Source: Pluralibacter gergoviae ATCC 33028 = NBRC 105706 (GTDB lineage Bacteria; Pseudomonadota; Gammaproteobacteria; Enterobacterales; Enterobacteriaceae). From it: 64,000 nt of DNA. The notes beneath the pieces were generated by a model. The model was given only the letters and a program-made list of their open reading frames with translations, was not told where the DNA came from and searched no databases. Of this stretch, positions 52,471 to 63,195 are shown one piece after another. Every line of letters begins with the position of its first letter. The first letter of the stretch is position 1. The translations under genes were made by a program, and so were the position numbers. The stretch covers positions 1 through 64,000 of the forward strand of contig NZ_BCZS01000014.1 of the NCBI RefSeq assembly GCF_001598855.1, written 5' to 3'.

Positions 52471-53340
52471 GGTTGCCGCCAGGTCAAAGCGGGCGCGGTT
52501 AAAGCGTCCGGTGTTGACCAGCCTCGCCACTTCGTCCCACAGCAGATAGAGCCAGCGGCGGCCAACGAAGGCCTCGGCCACCGGCGCGCGGCGCAGGTAG
52601 TGCCACAGCAGGCTCTCCGACTGCTCGCAGCCGGCGAGGCGAAACAGCTCATACTCGCGCGGCGCCCACAGCATCACGCCGGGAGCCACCATCGCCAGCA
52701 GCTGATCGCTGCGGGGGTCCTTGAGCATGCTGCGCAGGGTGAGATTGCCGTGGATCAGCACGCAGTTGTCGTTGAAGTTTTCAAACAGCGCGGGCAGGCA
52801 CTCCCGGCTGCGAAACAGGACCCGCTTATCCTGCATGGTCAGGCCGCTGTCGCGGTACTGTCCGAGGGTGCTCCACAGCACCTCGACGCGCTGGCGATAC
52901 CACTGCGGCCACACATTGTCCTGGGTGCTGTCCACCGTGCCGACGCAGCCGCCGCTGTCCTGCCGGTGCCAGGCCAGCAGCGCCTCGACAATCTGATCCT
53001 TGAGCTGCTCCCAGCGCGCGGGGGTGCGCGCCGGCGCTTCGACGGAGACGCCGGAGAGGCGCTCCAGCAGCAGTACATCAGGCGCAGCGCTGTCATCGTG
53101 GGTCATGACGCCGTACACCACCGGCATCCGCACCGTACCGCTGCGCGACAGGGTCGGGATCTTCCACGCCAACTGCTGCGCCAGGCCGTGGATTGCAAAG
53201 GTCTTCGCCAGCAGCGGCATGGCATTGCCCTGCGCATCGTACAGCGACCACAGCGCGGAGTCCGGTCTCTCGTTAACGCACTCTACCCGGCTCAGCCTCT
53301 CGCCAAGCAGGTGACTCAGTTCTGCACGTAGCTGTTCCAT
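52447..53340 (-). CDS. ycbJ: YcbJ, phosphotransferase-like protein of unknown function
   Basis: 297 residues from MEQLRAELSHLLGERLSR, as in E. coli. The fold looks like the aminoglycoside phosphotransferase/kinase family: VLLLERLSGVSVEAP resembles the hinge region, and CVLIHGNLTLRSML is in the place of the Brenner HGD catalytic motif, with Asn replacing the usual Asp, so kinase activity is doubtful. I use the ATG at 53340 with AAGGA 8 bp upstream; a TTG six codons earlier is open. Its end overlaps elyC by 24 bp. Confidence 0.9.
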   Translation of the reverse strand: MEQLRAELSHLLGERLSRVECVNERPDSALWSLYDAQGNAMPLLAKTFAIHGLAQQLAWKIPTLSRSGTVRMPVVYGVMTHDDSAAPDVLLLERLSGVSVEAPARTPARWEQLKDQIVEALLAWHRQDSGGCVGTVDSTQDNVWPQWYRQRVEVLWSTLGQYRDSGLTMQDKRVLFRSRECLPALFENFNDNCVLIHGNLTLRSMLKDPRSDQLLAMVAPGVMLWAPREYELFRLAGCEQSESLLWHYLRRAPVAEAFVGRRWLYLLWDEVARLVNTGRFNRARFDLAATSLLPWLS

Positions 53341-53444
53341 ATCCGGCTTCCTTATCAAGATAAACCGGTTTCATAATGAGCGCCGACGGCGGGGATGTCA
53401 CCCGAAGAAGATCAAAGCAGGGGCGAATAATGGCAGGAGGGGAA

Positions 53445-53473
53445 CAGGATGCCCGCTCCAGGGGGGCATCCTG
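53445..53473 (-). terminator. hairpin downstream of kdsB
   Basis: A perfect 10-bp inverted repeat CAGGATGCCC / GGGCATCCTG with a 9-base loop, 5 bp after the kdsB stop. There is no U-tract on the minus strand, so it may stabilise the mRNA 3' end instead of terminating transcription alone. Confidence 0.55.
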
Positions 53474-53478
53474 CGGGA

Positions 53479-54225
53479 TTAACGCAGCTCGCGGCGCACG
53501 CGCTCAAGGTCTTCCTGCGTATCGACGCCGGTGCCCGGCACCTCTTTCGCCACGGCGACGTGGATCTTCTCGCCGTACCACAGCACCCGCAGCTGTTCGA
53601 GCATCTCTATCTGCTCCAGCGGGCTCGGGGCCCAGCTGACGTAGCGGCGGATAAACCCGGCGCGGTAGCCGTAAATGCCGATATGGCGCAGCAGCGTGTC
53701 GCCGATAGCCTCGCGGCTGAGGGTAAAGCGATCCCGGTCCCACGGAATGGTGGCGCGGGAGAAATAGAGCGCATAGCCCTCGGCGTCCATCACCACTTTG
53801 ACCGCGTTCGGATTAAACGCCTCTTCGGCATCGCGGATAGGGACCGCCAGCGTCGCCATGCCGGAGCGGCTGGCGGCGAGATTCTCGGCCACCTGGCGGA
53901 TAATGACCGGCGGGATCATCGGCTCGTCGCCCTGTACGTTAACGATAAGCGTATCGTCGCCAAAGCCGCACTTCTCCACCACTTCCGCCAGCCGCTCGGT
54001 GCCGGACTGGTGGTCGGCGCGGGTCATGCAGACCTCACCGCCCGCGGCCTCGACCGCCCGGGCCACGTCCGGATGATCGGTTGCCACGATGATGCGCCCG
54101 GCGCCGGACTCGCGCGCGCGCTCGAGCACGTGCACGATCATCGGTTTGCCGTTAATGTCCTGCAGCGGCTTGCCCGGCAGACGCGTGGAGGCGTAGCGGG
54201 CGGGAATAATGACCACAAAACTCAT
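53479..54225 (-). CDS. kdsB: 3-deoxy-manno-octulosonate cytidylyltransferase
   Basis: 248 residues, as in E. coli. KdsB activates Kdo with CTP to CMP-Kdo for the LPS inner core. The nucleotide-binding loop [14 protein letters not shown] is at residues 8-21, with [10 protein letters not shown] and [13 protein letters not shown] further on. Its ATG overlaps the ycaR stop by four bases. It ends the comEC-msbA-lpxK-ycaQ-ycaR-kdsB series. Confidence 0.98.
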   Translation of the reverse strand: MSFVVIIPARYASTRLPGKPLQDINGKPMIVHVLERARESGAGRIIVATDHPDVARAVEAAGGEVCMTRADHQSGTERLAEVVEKCGFGDDTLIVNVQGDEPMIPPVIIRQVAENLAASRSGMATLAVPIRDAEEAFNPNAVKVVMDAEGYALYFSRATIPWDRDRFTLSREAIGDTLLRHIGIYGYRAGFIRRYVSWAPSPLEQIEMLEQLRVLWYGEKIHVAVAKEVPGTGVDTQEDLERVRRELR

Positions 54226-54404
54226 GGGCGGCTCTCTTCCGCGCCCAGCGGGCGGGCCTCGGTTTCCAGCAGGACGGGGATACCGTCGCGCAGCGGGAAG
54301 GCCAGATTGTCAGCCTTGCAGATAAGCTCCTGCTTGTCCTGGCTGTAGTAGAGTTTGCCGTTGCAGACCGGGCAGGCAATGATTTCAAGTAAACGGTGAT
54401 CCAT
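54222..54404 (-). CDS. ycaR: YcaR, Trm112-family small protein
   Basis: 60 residues, as in E. coli, starting [14 protein letters not shown]. The Trm112-like fold is marked by [29 protein letters not shown]. The start at 54404 has GGAGG 6 bp upstream; a longer open frame upstream lacks family similarity. Trm112 proteins elsewhere activate methyltransferases, but no partner is established here. It overlaps kdsB by four bases, so it is coupled to it. Confidence 0.94.
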   Translation of the reverse strand: MDHRLLEIIACPVCNGKLYYSQDKQELICKADNLAFPLRDGIPVLLETEARPLGAEESRP

Positions 54405-54457
54405 AGCGCCTCCAGAGGGACCGAAAAAATTACGCAGCAGCATAGCACAGAGCCGGG

Positions 54458-55687
54458 CTACGGCGCGTCAATTTCCCAACCGCCGGCTGATGCGCGAAAA
54501 AGCGCGTCCGGCCGCCGGTTGAGTTGAATGCGTACTGCCCCCTGCCAGCGGGCAAAGTCGTCCAGCGCCTGGCGCAGCCTCTGCTCCAGCGCCGCGCTGA
54601 TCCGCACGCCCTCTTCCAGATAGAGGGCGAAAATCTCCAGCACGCCGGTTTTGCGGTGCAGCTTGCTGTCTATCCGTCCGACCAGCCTGCCGCGGTGCAG
54701 CAGCGGCAGGACGAAGTAGCCATACTCGCGCTTCGCCGCCGGAGTGTAGCACTCCAGCCGGTAGCGGAAATCAAACAGCTCTTGCGCCCGGCGGCGGTCC
54801 CAGACAACCGGATCGAAGGGGGACAGTACCGCACTATGGGTGGCGGTCAGCCTGCCGCGCCGGGCGTCCTCAAGCAGCGGCAGCAGATCGTTGTGCAGCC
54901 ACATCGGGCCGAGGGTAGCGACGTCCACGGCGGTGATGCTGCCCTCTTCGCGCCACTGCGCCAGCAGAGCGGGAAGATCGACGCGGCGCAGGCGGTAGTA
55001 GTCCGCCAGCCACTGCGGGCGAAAGATCCCGAGGCTGCGGGCGCTGTTGCGCAGCATCTGCGCTTCGGCCTCGTCCTGTGTGAGCAGATCCCGCGCGTCG
55101 TCCCAGTGGGGCATCACGCGGGCGGTCAGATCGTAAATGCGCTGGAAGTTGTGGCGCCCGGTCACCATCAGCTGGCCGGCGGTAAACAGCCCCTCCAGAT
55201 GGCGCTTGTGCGGTTTCCACGCCCACCAGCCGCCGGGGCCATTGCGGGGATGCTCAAAATCGGCCGATCGCACCGGACCGCGCTCGGCAATGTGGGCCAG
55301 CAGCGCCGCAATCTCCTCGCGGTGCGCCGCCATCCATTCGGGACTGTATTTCCAGCCCATGTTCTCCGGGGCCAGCATCCGGTGGCGCACCAGCGCGAAG
55401 TCGCTGCGCGGCAGGAAGCAGGCCTCGTGGGCCCAGTACTCCATCAATTCGCCACGATTCAGCGCCTCGTCCAGCCAGCCGGGGGAGTAGTCGCCGAGGC
55501 GGCTGAACAGCACCAGATAGGGGCTGCGCGCCACGACGTTGATGGTGTCTATCTGCAGCAGGGACATGCGCCGGATGGCGGAGAGAATATCGTCAGGCCG
55601 CGCCCGGCGGCGCGGCTTTTTCAGCAGCCCCTGGGCGGCAAGATGCAGATGGCGGGCGGCGGCGAGCGTCAGTTCAGGTACGGGCAT
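54458..55687 (-). CDS. ycaQ: YcaQ, DNA glycosylase of the AlkX type
   Basis: 409 residues (410 in E. coli). HTH_42/DUF1006 family with three tandem winged helices and a C-terminal beta-barrel. YcaQ unhooks DNA interstrand cross-links from nitrogen mustards. The catalytic motif reads Gln45-Ile46-Asp47 within LLQIDTINV; QxD marks the YcaQ/AlkX branch, while the AlkZ branch has QxQ. The gene sits 37 bp after lpxK and 53 bp before ycaR on the same strand, so it travels with envelope genes though its role is DNA repair. Confidence 0.93.
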   Translation of the reverse strand: MPVPELTLAAARHLHLAAQGLLKKPRRRARPDDILSAIRRMSLLQIDTINVVARSPYLVLFSRLGDYSPGWLDEALNRGELMEYWAHEACFLPRSDFALVRHRMLAPENMGWKYSPEWMAAHREEIAALLAHIAERGPVRSADFEHPRNGPGGWWAWKPHKRHLEGLFTAGQLMVTGRHNFQRIYDLTARVMPHWDDARDLLTQDEAEAQMLRNSARSLGIFRPQWLADYYRLRRVDLPALLAQWREEGSITAVDVATLGPMWLHNDLLPLLEDARRGRLTATHSAVLSPFDPVVWDRRRAQELFDFRYRLECYTPAAKREYGYFVLPLLHRGRLVGRIDSKLHRKTGVLEIFALYLEEGVRISAALEQRLRQALDDFARWQGAVRIQLNRRPDALFRASAGGWEIDAP

Positions 55688-55724
55688 TGCGGGTCCTCAT
55701 CTGTGCCTTGCGCCGCCGCTCTCC

Positions 55725-56708
55725 CTAACGCCGCGCCAGGTCCACTAACTGTTGAATAAGGGACTGTGCCCTGGGATCGTCCAGCCGCGCCTCCACCGGC
55801 AGGTACCACCAGCGGTCGTCGGCGAACGCGCGGCACTTCACGGCGTCTTTCTCGGTCATGACCAGCGTCTGACCGCTGTCCGCGAGGCGGCGGACGGCGT
55901 CGCGCGTCAGGGCCTGGTGATCGCCCAGGGCGACGCACTTCTCCGGCACCGCCCCGCAGTTTTCCAGCGTGGCAAAAAAGCGCGGCGGGTGGCCGATGCC
56001 GGCCATCGCGACCACGTGCTCCAGCTCCCCGACCGGGCGCGTTGCGCCGGTTTTCAGGTTGACCCCCAGGCCGGGATGCAGCCGCATCGGGATTTCACCC
56101 TCGCGCGGCACGCCGCCGTTGACGATCACCGCGTCCACCGACTTAAGCCGCGAGGCGCGCTCGCGCATCGGACCCGCCGGCAGCCACCAGCCGTTGCCGA
56201 AGCGCCTGACGCCGTCGACCACCACGATCTCTTTATCGCGGGCCAGCTTATAGTGCTGGAGGCCGTCGTCGGTGATGATGATTTGCAGGTCGGGATGGGC
56301 GGCCAGCAGCGCCTTAACCGCATCGCTGCGCACCGGCGAAACCGCCACCGGCGCACCGGTGCGCTGAAAGATAAGGACCGGCTCGTCGCCCGCCTCCGCG
56401 GGCGCGGTTTCCGTGCTAAGGAGCAGCGGATAGCGGGCGGCTTTGCCCCCGTAGCCGCGGGAGACCACGCCGGCGCGGATGCCCCGCTGTTTGAGCTGCT
56501 CCACCAGCCAGATAGCCACCGGCGTTTTGCCGTTGCCGCCGGCGGTAAGGTTGCCCACCACCACTACCGGCACCGGTGCGCGCCAGGCTTTTTGAATGCC
56601 CAGCCGGTAGCTGAGGCGAACGGCGCCGCTCACCAGGCCATACAGCCAGGAGAACGGCAGCAGCAGCAGCCAGAGCGGCGATTCGCCTGACCAGATGCGG
56701 GCTATCAT
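55725..56708 (-). CDS. lpxK: tetraacyldisaccharide 4'-kinase
   Basis: 327 residues (328 in E. coli). LpxK phosphorylates the 4' position of lipid A disaccharide to give lipid IVA at the inner membrane. An N-terminal membrane-anchoring helix (about 10-32) precedes the P-loop [12 protein letters not shown] at 52-63; VISRGYGG-like [10 protein letters not shown] and DDGLQHY are also family marks. Its ATG overlaps the msbA stop by four bases, coupling lipid A synthesis to its flippase. Confidence 0.97.
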   Translation of the reverse strand: MIARIWSGESPLWLLLLPFSWLYGLVSGAVRLSYRLGIQKAWRAPVPVVVVGNLTAGGNGKTPVAIWLVEQLKQRGIRAGVVSRGYGGKAARYPLLLSTETAPAEAGDEPVLIFQRTGAPVAVSPVRSDAVKALLAAHPDLQIIITDDGLQHYKLARDKEIVVVDGVRRFGNGWWLPAGPMRERASRLKSVDAVIVNGGVPREGEIPMRLHPGLGVNLKTGATRPVGELEHVVAMAGIGHPPRFFATLENCGAVPEKCVALGDHQALTRDAVRRLADSGQTLVMTEKDAVKCRAFADDRWWYLPVEARLDDPRAQSLIQQLVDLARR

Positions 56709-58453
56709 TGACCAAACTGCATCTTATGCAGCTGGGCGTACACGCCGCTATGAGCCAGCAGGTCCTGGTGGTTGCCGCGCTCAACGATGCGGCCATCCTC
56801 AATCACCACGATTTCGTCGGCCTTCTCAATGGTCGACAGGCGGTGGGCGATAACCAGCGAGGTGCGGTTTTTCTGCAGCTCGTCCAGCGCGGCCTGAATG
56901 GCGCGCTCGGACTCGGTATCCAGCGCCGAGGTGGCCTCATCGAGGATCAGGATCGGGCTGTCGCGCAGCAGCGCGCGGGCAATCGCGATACGCTGGCGCT
57001 GGCCGCCGGAAAGCAGCACGCCGTTCTCGCCGATCACCGTATCGAGGCCGTTCTCCATTTTGCTGATAAAGTCCATGGCGTAGGCCATGCGGGCGGCTTT
57101 CTCGATATCCTCCCGGCTGTAGACTTCATTGCGGGCATAGGCAATGTTGTTGGCAATGGTGTCGTTAAACAGGTGGACGTTTTGCGATACCAGCGCCACC
57201 TGGTCGCGCAGCGAAGTCAGGGTGTACTCCCGCAGGTCGTGACCGTCGAGCAGAATGCTGCCCTTATCGATATCGTAAAAGCGGGTGATCAGGCTCGCCA
57301 TAGTCGACTTACCGGAGCCGGAACGGCCCACCAGCGCCACGGTTTTCCCTTCCGGGATGCGCAGATTAATATCGCGCAGCGCCGGTATTTCCCGCCCCGG
57401 ATAGGTAAAGGTCACGTCGCGGAATTCGACATCGCCCTTCGCCCGCTCGATAACCCGGGTACCTTCATCGCTCTCCTGCTCGGAGTCGAGAATGCTGAAC
57501 AGCGTCTGGCAGGCGGCCATGCCGCGCTGGAATTGGGCGTTGACGTTAGTCAGCGACTTCAGCGGGCGCATCAGGGCAATCATTGACGAGAAGACCACGG
57601 TAATGGTACCGGCGGTGAGGGTTTCCATCACGCTCGGGAAGCTGGCGGCGTACAGGACGAAGGCCAGCGCCAGGGAGGCGATAAGCTGGATAATCGGGTC
57701 TGAAATTGAGGAAGCAGAGACCATTTTCATGCCCTGCAGGCGCATCTTGTTGCTCACTTTCTCAAAGCGCTTAGTCTCTACCTGCTGACCGCCGAACATC
57801 AGCACCTCTTTATGCCCCTTCAGCATCTGCTCGGCGCTGGTGGTAACCTGGCCCATGGTGTTCTGCATGTTCTTACTGATGCTGCGAAAGCGTTTGGAAA
57901 CGATGCGGATCGCAAAAGAGACGATCGGCGCCAGCACAATGAGGATCACCGACAGCTGCCAGCTGTACCAGAACATCATGGTAAACAGGCCGATAATGGA
58001 TGCGCCTTCGCGCACCACGGTAATCAGGGCGCTGGAGGAGGAGGAAGCCACCTGCTCGGAGTCATAGGTAATGCGCGACAGCAGCGTCCCGGTGGACTGC
58101 TTATCGAAGAAGGCCACCGGCATGCCCATCATGTGCCCGAACAGGCGGCGGCGCATGGTCATCACCACTTTACCAGAAACCCAAGAGATACAGTAACTTG
58201 AGATATAGCTGGTGATCCCGCGCAGGATCATCAGGCCAATTACCACCAGCGGCATCCACAGCAGCACTGAACGGTCCGTTTTGCCAAAACCGTCGTCCAG
58301 TAACGGTTTAAGGAGCGACAGCATAAAGGTGTCGCTTGCGGCGTTAAGAATTAACGCGACCGCGGCCACAATAAGGCCGGCCTTGAAGGGCGCAATAATC
58401 GGCCACAGTCGTCGGAAGGTCTGCCAGGTGGAAAGATCTTTGTCGTTCTGCAT
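56705..58453 (-). CDS. msbA: MsbA, lipid A/LPS flippase
   Basis: 582 residues, as in E. coli. A half-size ABC exporter: six membrane helices (about 20-320) and a nucleotide-binding domain with Walker [10 protein letters not shown] near 376-384, signature [16 protein letters not shown], Walker [13 protein letters not shown] and switch histidine in VIAHRLSTI. The homodimer flips core-lipid A across the inner membrane. Starts 36 bp after the comEC stop and overlaps lpxK by four bases. Confidence 0.98.
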   Translation of the reverse strand: MQNDKDLSTWQTFRRLWPIIAPFKAGLIVAAVALILNAASDTFMLSLLKPLLDDGFGKTDRSVLLWMPLVVIGLMILRGITSYISSYCISWVSGKVVMTMRRRLFGHMMGMPVAFFDKQSTGTLLSRITYDSEQVASSSSSALITVVREGASIIGLFTMMFWYSWQLSVILIVLAPIVSFAIRIVSKRFRSISKNMQNTMGQVTTSAEQMLKGHKEVLMFGGQQVETKRFEKVSNKMRLQGMKMVSASSISDPIIQLIASLALAFVLYAASFPSVMETLTAGTITVVFSSMIALMRPLKSLTNVNAQFQRGMAACQTLFSILDSEQESDEGTRVIERAKGDVEFRDVTFTYPGREIPALRDINLRIPEGKTVALVGRSGSGKSTMASLITRFYDIDKGSILLDGHDLREYTLTSLRDQVALVSQNVHLFNDTIANNIAYARNEVYSREDIEKAARMAYAMDFISKMENGLDTVIGENGVLLSGGQRQRIAIARALLRDSPILILDEATSALDTESERAIQAALDELQKNRTSLVIAHRLSTIEKADEIVVIEDGRIVERGNHQDLLAHSGVYAQLHKMQFGQ

Positions 58454-58489
58454 TCAGGAAATCAGCTCATGTTGAAATAGCCGGTCATT

Positions 58490-60751
58490 CTACCCGTTCT
58501 GGCCACTATCGCCAAACCACGGATGGTACCAGCGTCGCAAAATTTGATCGCGTAAGCTGTGGATTTGCCAGCCTTCGGCGTCAAACTCCACCGTTATCTG
58601 CCCCTGCCTGGGAGTATCAAACCAGCGGTAGCCGTAGTGCCGGTAGCGAACCCGGACTCTCTCTGCCGGCATCCGCCAGGCGTTATAGCGCGATGCCGAG
58701 GCCAGCGCGATGGCCCCCTCGACGCGCCGCAGCAGCAGCGGCGATGAAGAGGTGTTGCTCCCGTGGTGCGGCACCTGGATAAGCGTAGAGGAGAGATGCT
58801 GCCAGTAGCGGCTGAGCATCATTTTTTCACCCGCGCTTTCAATGTCTCCGGTCAGCAATACGCTGTGCCTGCCGTTATCGACCCTCACCACGCAGGAGCG
58901 ATTATTGCCCGTCAGGCGGGTATCGGGCGGCGGCCAGAGGACGCGAAACGTCAGCCCCTGCCAGCGCCAGCGGGTGCCGCGAAAGCAGGCCAGATGGCCC
59001 TTCTCGCGCAGCGGACTGCGCACCCACAGCGCGGGCCACGCGGCCTGCAGGCTGTTCAACCCGCCCCGATGATCAAGATGTTCGTGGCTGAGGATAATCC
59101 CTTCAGGATGTAAATTCTGCCAGCGCAGCCACGGAATTATCACCTGCTGACCGCTGTCGCCGCCGGGCCATGCCGGGCCGGTGTCATAGAGAATGGCCCT
59201 GCCATTGCGGGCGATGACCACCGCCAGCCCCTGCCCGACGTCAAGCATGGTGACCGACCAGCGCTGCGGATCCGCACGTTTCCACAGCGGATACAGCGCG
59301 AGAACCCCGAGCGTCAGCCAGCAGGCAAACATCCGCCGCCAGCTCCTGAGCCGCCAGAGGATCACCGCCAGCCACGGCAGCATTACCGCGCCCTGCCACC
59401 GGCGGCTCACGCCAATCCAGCCGTCGGGCAGCGCGCCAAGAAACCAGAACAGCGCGGCCAGCGCCCGGTCTGCCAGATGCCAGACGCCCTGCTCCAGCGC
59501 CTGCGGTCCGCTCAGATTGAGCAGCATCCCGGCGATCAGCAGCGGGATCTCCACCAGGGTGACCAGCGGAACGGCGATCAGATTAGCCAGCAGCGAAGTC
59601 CATGAAAAACCGTTAAATACCGCAATCTGCAGCGGCAGCAGCAGAAACAGCAGGCCAAGCTGCAGGTGCAGCAGACCCAGACCCGCACGCAGCGGGCCGC
59701 CGCGCGGCCATTTACCCAGCGGCACCCAGCGATACCAGAAGATAAGCGCCCCGACGGCGAACGCCGACAGCCACAGGCTTTCTGACAGGACGGCGAGCGG
59801 ATCGATAAGCAGGATGGCGGCGATGCAGCACAGCCAGACATCGAGGCTGCTCCAGCGCCGGCCGCTCAGGCGCAGCAGCGTCCAGCAGACTGCGGCAATG
59901 ACCGTCCGCTGCGCCGGCGGCTGGAAGCCGCTCAGCCAGCCGTAGAGAATCATCGCCGCCAGGGCGCTCAGCAGCGGCAGCCGCCAGCTGATATAGCGCC
60001 CCGGCAGCATGAGCTGAAGCCCGCGCGCCGCGCCCCAGCCGAGCATCCCCAGCAGCGCGATGTGCAGGCCGGAGATCGCCATCAGGTGCGCGGTGCCGGT
60101 CTGCTGCAGCAGTCTGCCGATCTCCGCAGGTACGGCGACGCGCTCTCCCGCCGCGAGGGCCAGCATGACCGCCTGCCAGGGCCTGCCCGCCAGGCTTTGC
60201 GCAAGCCGGCTGATAAACGCGGCCCGCAGGCCGCAGCCGGCATCGACGACCTCGGCCTGCACGAAGCGCCCGGTCAGCGGAAGATGTGACGCGAGGGCAT
60301 AACGCTGGCGGTCGAACAGCCCCTCATTAAGCTGGCCGTGGACTGCGCGCGCCTTGAGGCTCATCCGCCAGCGCTGCCCGGCGCAGGCCTTGTGCGGCAG
60401 CGGCTGGCCGTAGAAGGCAATGCCGGGCGGCGGAAACTGCCGCTTACCGTCGATGCTCAGAAGGCGACCTGCATGCCGCTCCGCGCCGTCGCTTGCGGTC
60501 AGCAGCACTTCGGCCCGGAGTACCTTCCCCGGCAGCGCGGTTGCCGGGAGCACCTCCTGCCAGGCCGCCAGCACGCCCCAGCAGAAAAAAAGCGCGGTCA
60601 GCGCCGCAGGCCGCAGCGGCGGCAGGCGCAGGCAGACCGCCGCCGACAGCAGGATAACGGTCCCGGTGAACGCGATCGACGGCAGCGCGGGCAGCCAGAG
60701 CAGCGGCGCGGTGCCGGTAATCACGCAGAGTGCGAAGACAGGTAATCGCAT
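58490..60751 (-). CDS. ycaI: ComEC/Rec2-family DNA uptake channel protein (YcaI)
   Basis: 753 residues (754 in E. coli). An N-terminal DUF4131/OB-fold part (about 25-160), a competence domain with about ten membrane helices (AHLMAISGLHIALLG near 218), and a C-terminal metallo-beta-lactamase-like domain with LSHEHLDHRGG and QVPHHGSNTSSS. ComEC proteins carry single-stranded DNA through the inner membrane. The metal-binding residues look intact, so the nuclease-like domain may be active. In E. coli it is needed for DNA use as nutrient. Together with tfoX in this window it indicates a kept but perhaps rarely used uptake pathway. Confidence 0.95.
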   Translation of the reverse strand: MRLPVFALCVITGTAPLLWLPALPSIAFTGTVILLSAAVCLRLPPLRPAALTALFFCWGVLAAWQEVLPATALPGKVLRAEVLLTASDGAERHAGRLLSIDGKRQFPPPGIAFYGQPLPHKACAGQRWRMSLKARAVHGQLNEGLFDRQRYALASHLPLTGRFVQAEVVDAGCGLRAAFISRLAQSLAGRPWQAVMLALAAGERVAVPAEIGRLLQQTGTAHLMAISGLHIALLGMLGWGAARGLQLMLPGRYISWRLPLLSALAAMILYGWLSGFQPPAQRTVIAAVCWTLLRLSGRRWSSLDVWLCCIAAILLIDPLAVLSESLWLSAFAVGALIFWYRWVPLGKWPRGGPLRAGLGLLHLQLGLLFLLLPLQIAVFNGFSWTSLLANLIAVPLVTLVEIPLLIAGMLLNLSGPQALEQGVWHLADRALAALFWFLGALPDGWIGVSRRWQGAVMLPWLAVILWRLRSWRRMFACWLTLGVLALYPLWKRADPQRWSVTMLDVGQGLAVVIARNGRAILYDTGPAWPGGDSGQQVIIPWLRWQNLHPEGIILSHEHLDHRGGLNSLQAAWPALWVRSPLREKGHLACFRGTRWRWQGLTFRVLWPPPDTRLTGNNRSCVVRVDNGRHSVLLTGDIESAGEKMMLSRYWQHLSSTLIQVPHHGSNTSSSPLLLRRVEGAIALASASRYNAWRMPAERVRVRYRHYGYRWFDTPRQGQITVEFDAEGWQIHSLRDQILRRWYHPWFGDSGQNG

Positions 60752-60907
60752 AGGCTCCTCCGTGAACCGACAGTATCGCCAGAGCGCGGCGAAAAGCCCG
60801 GCGTAAAGCGCGCGATTGCGCGGCGGTTTCAGAGGAAAAGACGCAGTTACAGGATTTGTAGCGGACGTTGCGATCTGCGTAGAGAAGCGACGCGTAAATC
60901 AGAAATG

Positions 60908-60930
60908 AAAAAAGCACCCGCAGGTGCTTT
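60908..60930 (-). terminator. terminator after ihfB
   Basis: On the minus strand AAAGCACC / GGTGCTTT (8-bp stem, loop TGCG) is followed by TTTTTC. It lies 35 bp after the ihfB stop. The remaining gap to comEC should hold the comEC promoter. Confidence 0.85.
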
Positions 60931-60964
60931 CTCGTTAGCTCAGTCTGGCGAAGCCGCCAATCAC

Positions 60965-61252
60965 TCAGCCACCGTAAATATTGGCGCGATCGCGCAGCTC
61001 TTTGCCCGGCTTAAAGTGCGGAACGTATTTACCTTCCAGCTCCACTTTATCGCCCGTTTTCGGGTTGCGCCCAACGCGTGGTGCGCGGTAATGCAGAGAA
61101 AAACTACCGAAACCGCGGATCTCAATGCGCTCACCTTCAGCAAGCGTAGAGGCCATATGCTCCAGCATCTCCTTCACCGCATCCTCAACCGCTTTCGCCG
61201 GGATGTGTGATTGCTGACTGGCAAGTCTTTCAATGAGCTCTGACTTGGTCAT
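60965..61252 (-). CDS. ihfB: integration host factor beta subunit
   Basis: 95 residues (94 in E. coli; one extra glycine at the end). An HU-family DNA-bending protein that pairs with IHF-alpha. [14 protein letters not shown] starts it; [20 protein letters not shown] contains the beta-arm with the intercalating proline of RNPKTG. The ATG follows GGAGGAATC. It lies downstream of rpsA in the same direction, separated by a hairpin, as in E. coli. Confidence 0.98.
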   Translation of the reverse strand: MTKSELIERLASQQSHIPAKAVEDAVKEMLEHMASTLAEGERIEIRGFGSFSLHYRAPRVGRNPKTGDKVELEGKYVPHFKPGKELRDRANIYGG

Positions 61253-61297
61253 GATTCCTCCGGTTTCCTTTCAGAAAAGATAAGCTTCAGCTTGAAC

Positions 61298-61319
61298 AAG
61301 GGCGGCCGTAGCCGCCCTT
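61298..61319 (-). terminator. hairpin after rpsA
   Basis: A perfect 9-bp stem AAGGGCGGC / GCCGCCCTT with a 4-base loop, followed on the minus strand by GTTCAAG. The U-tract is weak, so part of the rpsA transcription may read through into ihfB. Confidence 0.7.
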
Positions 61320-61396
61320 TGTGATTGATTACAGGACGGATCCTGCAATCTGTCAAGTCTATTCGCTATCCCGGAAGGGATAACGCAGACCTGAAC

Positions 61397-63070
61397 TTAC
61401 TCGCCTTTAGCCGCTTTGAATGCTTCAGCCATAGCGTTGGAGAAGTTACCGTCTTCCTGTTTGTTGTTAACAGAAGCGATGGCATCTTTCTCGTCAGCTT
61501 CGTCTTTAGCACGAACGGACAGGCTGATAGCGCGGTTTTTACGGTCAACGCCGGTGAATTTAGCTTCAACGTCGTCGCCTACGCTCAGAACCAGAGTGGC
61601 ATCTTCAACGCGGTCACGGGATGCTTCAGAAGCACGCAGGTAACCTTCAACGCCGTCGGCCAGTTCTACGGTTGCGCCTTTAGCGTCAACTGCAGTCACT
61701 TTACCGTTAACGATGGCGCCTTTCTTGTTCAGTGCAACCCAGTTGTTGAACGGATCTTCAGCCAGCTGCTTAACGCCCAGGGAGATACGCTCGCGCTCTG
61801 CGTCAACCTGCAGAACAACGGCTGCGATTTCGTCGCCTTTTTTGTATTCACGTACTGCTTCTTCGCCTGCAACGTTCCAGGAGATGTCAGACAGGTGAAC
61901 CAGGCCGTCGATACCGCCGTCCAGGCCGATGAAGATACCGAAGTCAGTGATAGACTTGATTTTACCTTCAACGCGGTCGCCCTTGTTGTGGGTTTCTGCG
62001 AACTGCTGCCACGGGTTAGATTTGCACTGCTTCAGACCCAGGGAGATACGACGACGCTCTTCGTCGATATCCAGAACCATGACTTCCACAACGTCGCCAA
62101 CGTTAACAACTTTGGACGGGTGGATGTTTTTGTTGGTCCAGTCCATTTCGGAAACGTGAACCAGGCCTTCAACGCCTTCTTCGATTTCAACGAAGCAGCC
62201 GTAGTCGGTCAGGTTGGTCACGCGACCGGTCAGTTTGGTACCTTCCGGATAACGCTTAGCGATAGCTACCCACGGATCTTCGCCCAGCTGTTTCAGGCCG
62301 AGGGAAACACGAGTACGCTCGCGGTCGAATTTCAGGACTTTAACGTTGATTTCGTCGCCAACATTGACGATTTCGCTCGGATGCTTAACGCGCTTCCAGG
62401 CCATGTCAGTGATGTGCAGCAGGCCGTCAACGCCGCCCAGATCAACGAATGCACCGTAGTCAGTGAGGTTCTTAACGATACCTTTAACTTCCATGCCTTC
62501 CTGCAGGTTTTCCAGCAGCTGATCGCGCTCTGCGCTGTTCTCGGATTCGATAACGGCACGACGGGAAACAACCACGTTGTTACGCTTCTGGTCCAGCTTG
62601 ATGACTTTGAACTCGAGTTCTTTGCCTTCAAGGTGCAGGGTGTCGCGAACCGGACGCACGTCTACCAGGGAACCCGGCAGGAACGCACGAATACCGTTCA
62701 GCTCAACAGTGAAGCCACCTTTGACTTTGCCGTTGATAACACCGGTAACAGTTTCAGCATCTTCGTAAGCTTTTTCCAGCGTGATCCAGGCTTCGTGACG
62801 CTTAGCTTTCTCACGGGACAGCAGGGTTTCACCGAAGCCGTCTTCTACTGCATCCAGAGCAACGTCAACTTCGTCGCCCACCTGGATTTCCAGTTCACCG
62901 GCTGCGTTTTTGAACTGCTCTGCAGGGATTGCAGATTCAGATTTCAGGCCCGCGTCAACCAGAACAACGTCTTTGTCGATAGCAACAACAACGCCGCGAA
63001 CGATGGAACCCGGACGGGTTTCGATTTCTTTCAGGGATTCTTCAAACAGTTGAGCAAAAGATTCAGTCAT
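61397..63070 (-). CDS. rpsA: 30S ribosomal protein S1
   Basis: 557 residues, as in E. coli. Six S1 (OB-fold) domains in a row; the repeats are visible in [20 protein letters not shown] and [10 protein letters not shown]-type segments. The first two bind the ribosome and the rest bind mRNA, helping translation of mRNAs with weak or structured start sites. Codon use is that of a highly expressed gene. Leader and autoregulation are described separately. Confidence 0.99.
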   Translation of the reverse strand: MTESFAQLFEESLKEIETRPGSIVRGVVVAIDKDVVLVDAGLKSESAIPAEQFKNAAGELEIQVGDEVDVALDAVEDGFGETLLSREKAKRHEAWITLEKAYEDAETVTGVINGKVKGGFTVELNGIRAFLPGSLVDVRPVRDTLHLEGKELEFKVIKLDQKRNNVVVSRRAVIESENSAERDQLLENLQEGMEVKGIVKNLTDYGAFVDLGGVDGLLHITDMAWKRVKHPSEIVNVGDEINVKVLKFDRERTRVSLGLKQLGEDPWVAIAKRYPEGTKLTGRVTNLTDYGCFVEIEEGVEGLVHVSEMDWTNKNIHPSKVVNVGDVVEVMVLDIDEERRRISLGLKQCKSNPWQQFAETHNKGDRVEGKIKSITDFGIFIGLDGGIDGLVHLSDISWNVAGEEAVREYKKGDEIAAVVLQVDAERERISLGVKQLAEDPFNNWVALNKKGAIVNGKVTAVDAKGATVELADGVEGYLRASEASRDRVEDATLVLSVGDDVEAKFTGVDRKNRAISLSVRAKDEADEKDAIASVNNKQEDGNFSNAMAEAFKAAKGE

Positions 63071-63180
63071 GTTTAATCTTCAAAAGTTAGATTAACGTCC
63101 ACCTGGCCTCATGCCGGATGGGGTTGTTTTACATACCCGCTCACACTCCCTTGCAGCGGGGGTACTGCTAAATTCGGAGG
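63071..63180 (-). promoter_or_regulatory. rpsA leader lacking a canonical Shine-Dalgarno, S1 autoregulation element
   Basis: On the minus strand the start codon is preceded by CTTTTGAAGATTAAAC: only GAAG, no GGAG. Upstream are GC-rich stretches able to form hairpins, such as CCCGCTGCAAGGGAGTGTGAGCGGG (in two halves). This matches the E. coli rpsA initiation region, where efficient translation depends on the folded leader and excess S1 represses it. Confidence 0.75.
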
Positions 63181-63195
63181 CCGTGCGCCGAAGAT

